DNA of 6,778 bases from Endomicrobiia bacterium (GTDB lineage Bacteria > Elusimicrobiota > Endomicrobiia > Endomicrobiales > Endomicrobiaceae): assembly GCA_009782015.1 (NCBI GenBank), contig WQUP01000046.1:1-6778 (forward strand), in the 5' to 3' direction. The position numbers were made by a program, and so were the translations under genes. The notes beneath the pieces are model-generated. The model was not told the DNA's origin. It ran no database searches and saw only the letters and a list, made by a program, of their open reading frames with translations. This document shows, in pieces, positions 5,631 to 6,778 of this stretch; the stretch's first letter is position 1; every line of letters begins with the position of its first letter.

Positions 5631-6191
5631 ATGTTTGTCGTAAAAAAAATCAATAATAAAAAAGGCCAGGCTTTAGTAGAAGCGGCGTTGACTGCTCCTT
5701 TGATTGTTTTTTTTCTTTTTACGATAATATGGTTCGGGCGTATTATGCTTACGTGGCAGCAGCTTGTCAGCGCGGCGAGATACGGCACCGACTTAATTGC
5801 TTATACCCCTTATAATGAAGAAGAAATAAGAGCGGACGTGATGAATTATCTTTGCAGTGATAAAACTATAGGAAGAACTCTTAGTTCAAGTACTGTCAGC
5901 ATAGATGAACTGCATATTTCCAGATTTGATACTATAGATTTTACTTTATTTGATTTTGGAGATATGAACTCATTCAACCCTATGGAAATTTTAAAAAAGG
6001 CTGAGGTTACGGCTAAATTCTTTAAAGATTCTGTAGTGCCGGATAAATCTTTTATTAAAATTTCATATAAATATAGAGTGCCGCCGATTTTACGCTCTGT
6101 TTCAGGTAATACGTTAGGAGAATATTTCGAGATAAGAGTGAAATCAGAAATTTTGGCCGGAACAGGCAGCCCCGGAGAAAATAGAAGATAA
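5631..6191 (+). CDS. TadE-family pseudopilin
   Basis: This 186-residue protein is the most canonical TadE-like one of the group. It starts with a 12-residue Lys/Asn-rich leader ending in Gly12, then QALVEAALTAPLIVFFLF with Glu17 at +5 and Pro23 in the helix, and a hydrophobic span to about residue 36. The segment WFGRIMLTWQQLVSAARYGTDLIAY (34-58) matches the usual TadE pattern in which the helix is followed by a Q-L--AAR-G motif. The rest is mixed alpha/beta and ends in SYKYRVPPILRS (145-156) and YFEIRVKSEIL (165-175), alternating strands typical of TadE C-termini. Expected site: inner membrane or pseudopilus base, C-terminus periplasmic. One Cys (C75) only. It is followed by rmlA after 12 nt, suggesting co-transcription. 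Confidence 0.85.
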   Translation: MFVVKKINNKKGQALVEAALTAPLIVFFLFTIIWFGRIMLTWQQLVSAARYGTDLIAYTPYNEEEIRADVMNYLCSDKTIGRTLSSSTVSIDELHISRFDTIDFTLFDFGDMNSFNPMEILKKAEVTAKFFKDSVVPDKSFIKISYKYRVPPILRSVSGNTLGEYFEIRVKSEILAGTGSPGENRR

Positions 6192-6194
6192 AAT

Positions 6195-6198
6195 GGAG
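6195..6198 (+). promoter_or_regulatory. Ribosome binding site of rmlA
   Basis: GGAG lies 5 nt before the ATG at 6204 in the 12-nt gap after the TadE-like gene, and it supports this start. Confidence 0.65.
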
Positions 6199-6203
6199 CT
6201 ACA

Positions 6204-6778
6204 ATGAAAAAGACTAAAGGAATCATTCTTGCAGGCGGGAAGGCTACCAGGCTTTATCCTATAACAAAGGCAGTCAGCAAGCAACTGCTGCCGGTGTATA
6301 ATAAGCCTATGGTTTATTACCCGTTGTCAGTGCTCATGCTTGCGGGAATAAGAGAGATTCTCATAATATCCAACGAAGAGACGCTGCCGGCGCTTAAAAA
6401 GCTTTTTGGCGACGGGAAGAAGCTCGGGCTTAATATAGAGTACGCGCTTCAGGAAAAGCCCCGCGGGCTTGCCGAGTCTTTTATACTCGGGGAGAAGTTT
6501 ATCGGCAAAGACAATGCGGCTCTTGTTTTGGGTGATAATATTTTTTACGGGCACGGGCTTTCAAAAATGCTCAAAAAGGCCGCGTCAAAAGAAGACGGCG
6601 CAACGGTGTTCGGCTATTACGTGAAGGACCCGAACCGCTACGGCATAGTTGAGATTGACGATAACGGCAAGGCTGTAGCAATTGAAGAAAAACCTGAAAA
6701 TCCGAAATCTAACTGGGCAGTAACCGGGCTTTATTTTTATGACAATGACGTGATAGAAATAGCCAAAAACGTGAAACC
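6204..6778 (+). CDS. rmlA: Glucose-1-phosphate thymidylyltransferase, 3'-truncated by window edge
   Basis: It converts dTTP and glucose-1-phosphate to dTDP-glucose, the first step to dTDP-rhamnose and other deoxysugars of O-antigen or surface glycans; cytoplasmic. The 191 whole codons seen cover about two thirds of a family protein of about 290 residues. Landmarks are the nucleotide loop [22 protein letters not shown] with LLPVYNKPM and [19 protein letters not shown], then [25 protein letters not shown] (metal-binding Asp in GDN), [21 protein letters not shown] and [15 protein letters not shown]. It is clearly RmlA rather than GalU or GlmU from [12 protein letters not shown] and GDNIFYG. The loop reads GGKATR where GGSGTR is the usual form. 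GC content is visibly higher than in the two genes before it, so it may be an older core gene next to a more AT-rich cassette. The 3' end lies beyond the window. Confidence 0.97.
   Translation, partial: MKKTKGIILAGGKATRLYPITKAVSKQLLPVYNKPMVYYPLSVLMLAGIREILIISNEETLPALKKLFGDGKKLGLNIEYALQEKPRGLAESFILGEKFIGKDNAALVLGDNIFYGHGLSKMLKKAASKEDGATVFGYYVKDPNRYGIVEIDDNGKAVAIEEKPENPKSNWAVTGLYFYDNDVIEIAKNVK

Noticed and set aside
1..6778. tRNA, rRNA, riboswitch (including a glycine riboswitch before gcvT), insertion sequence or CRISPR array
   Set aside because: The only non-coding stretches longer than about 20 bases (1286-1458 and 3222-3335) are taken up by the repeats described; none shows the conserved core of a glycine riboswitch or the fold of an RNA gene, and no transposase is encoded.

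Overview
The window is one co-directional (+ strand) block of seven genes from a Gram-negative-type bacterium of moderate-to-low GC. The outer-membrane secretin domain and the nucleotide-sugar gene indicate a diderm envelope. The mix of a glycine-cleavage gene, Tad-like prepilins and dispersed palindromic repeats would fit an under-characterised phylum such as Elusimicrobiota (Endomicrobium-like). That placement is only a lean from general impression; no marker gene here settles it.

Layout. (1) Bases 2-1285: dihydrolipoyl dehydrogenase (Lpd), cut at its 5' end by the window edge. It carries a 75-bp palindromic repeat inserted exactly in frame. (2) Bases 1286-1458: intergenic, almost entirely a second, 142-bp member of the same repeat family. 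(3) Bases 1459-2523: GcvT, the T protein of the glycine cleavage system, which uses Lpd as its L protein. (4) Bases 2520-3221: a very short secretin-domain protein with a signal peptide, overlapping gcvT by ATGA. (5) Bases 3222-3335: a short gap with a 20-bp inverted repeat built from 8-bp units. (6) Bases 3336-6191: four consecutive proteins that each start with a short basic or polar leader, a Gly|Gln prepilin-peptidase-type site and a hydrophobic helix. They have the character of TadE/TadF/TadG-like pseudopilins; three have Glu at +5 and one has Tyr. (7) Bases 6204 to the end: the first 191 codons of RmlA/RfbA, glucose-1-phosphate thymidylyltransferase.

How it fits together. lpd and gcvT share one pathway (glycine decarboxylation to methylene-tetrahydrofolate). 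The secretin stub and the four prepilin-like proteins look like structural parts of a Tad-like or type II-like pseudopilus. The motor ATPase, the platform proteins and the prepilin peptidase are not in the window and must be encoded elsewhere if the system works. RmlA feeds dTDP-rhamnose/deoxysugar synthesis and follows the last prepilin gene by 12 nt. From gcvT to rmlA the gaps are overlaps or very short, except the 114-nt hairpin gap, so one long transcript is plausible. No convincing promoter or rho-independent terminator was found.

The best candidates for new biology are the in-frame palindromic repeat inside an essential-type enzyme, with a structurally conserved second copy next door, and the compact secretin-plus-four-prepilin cassette with its atypical Tyr(+5) member.
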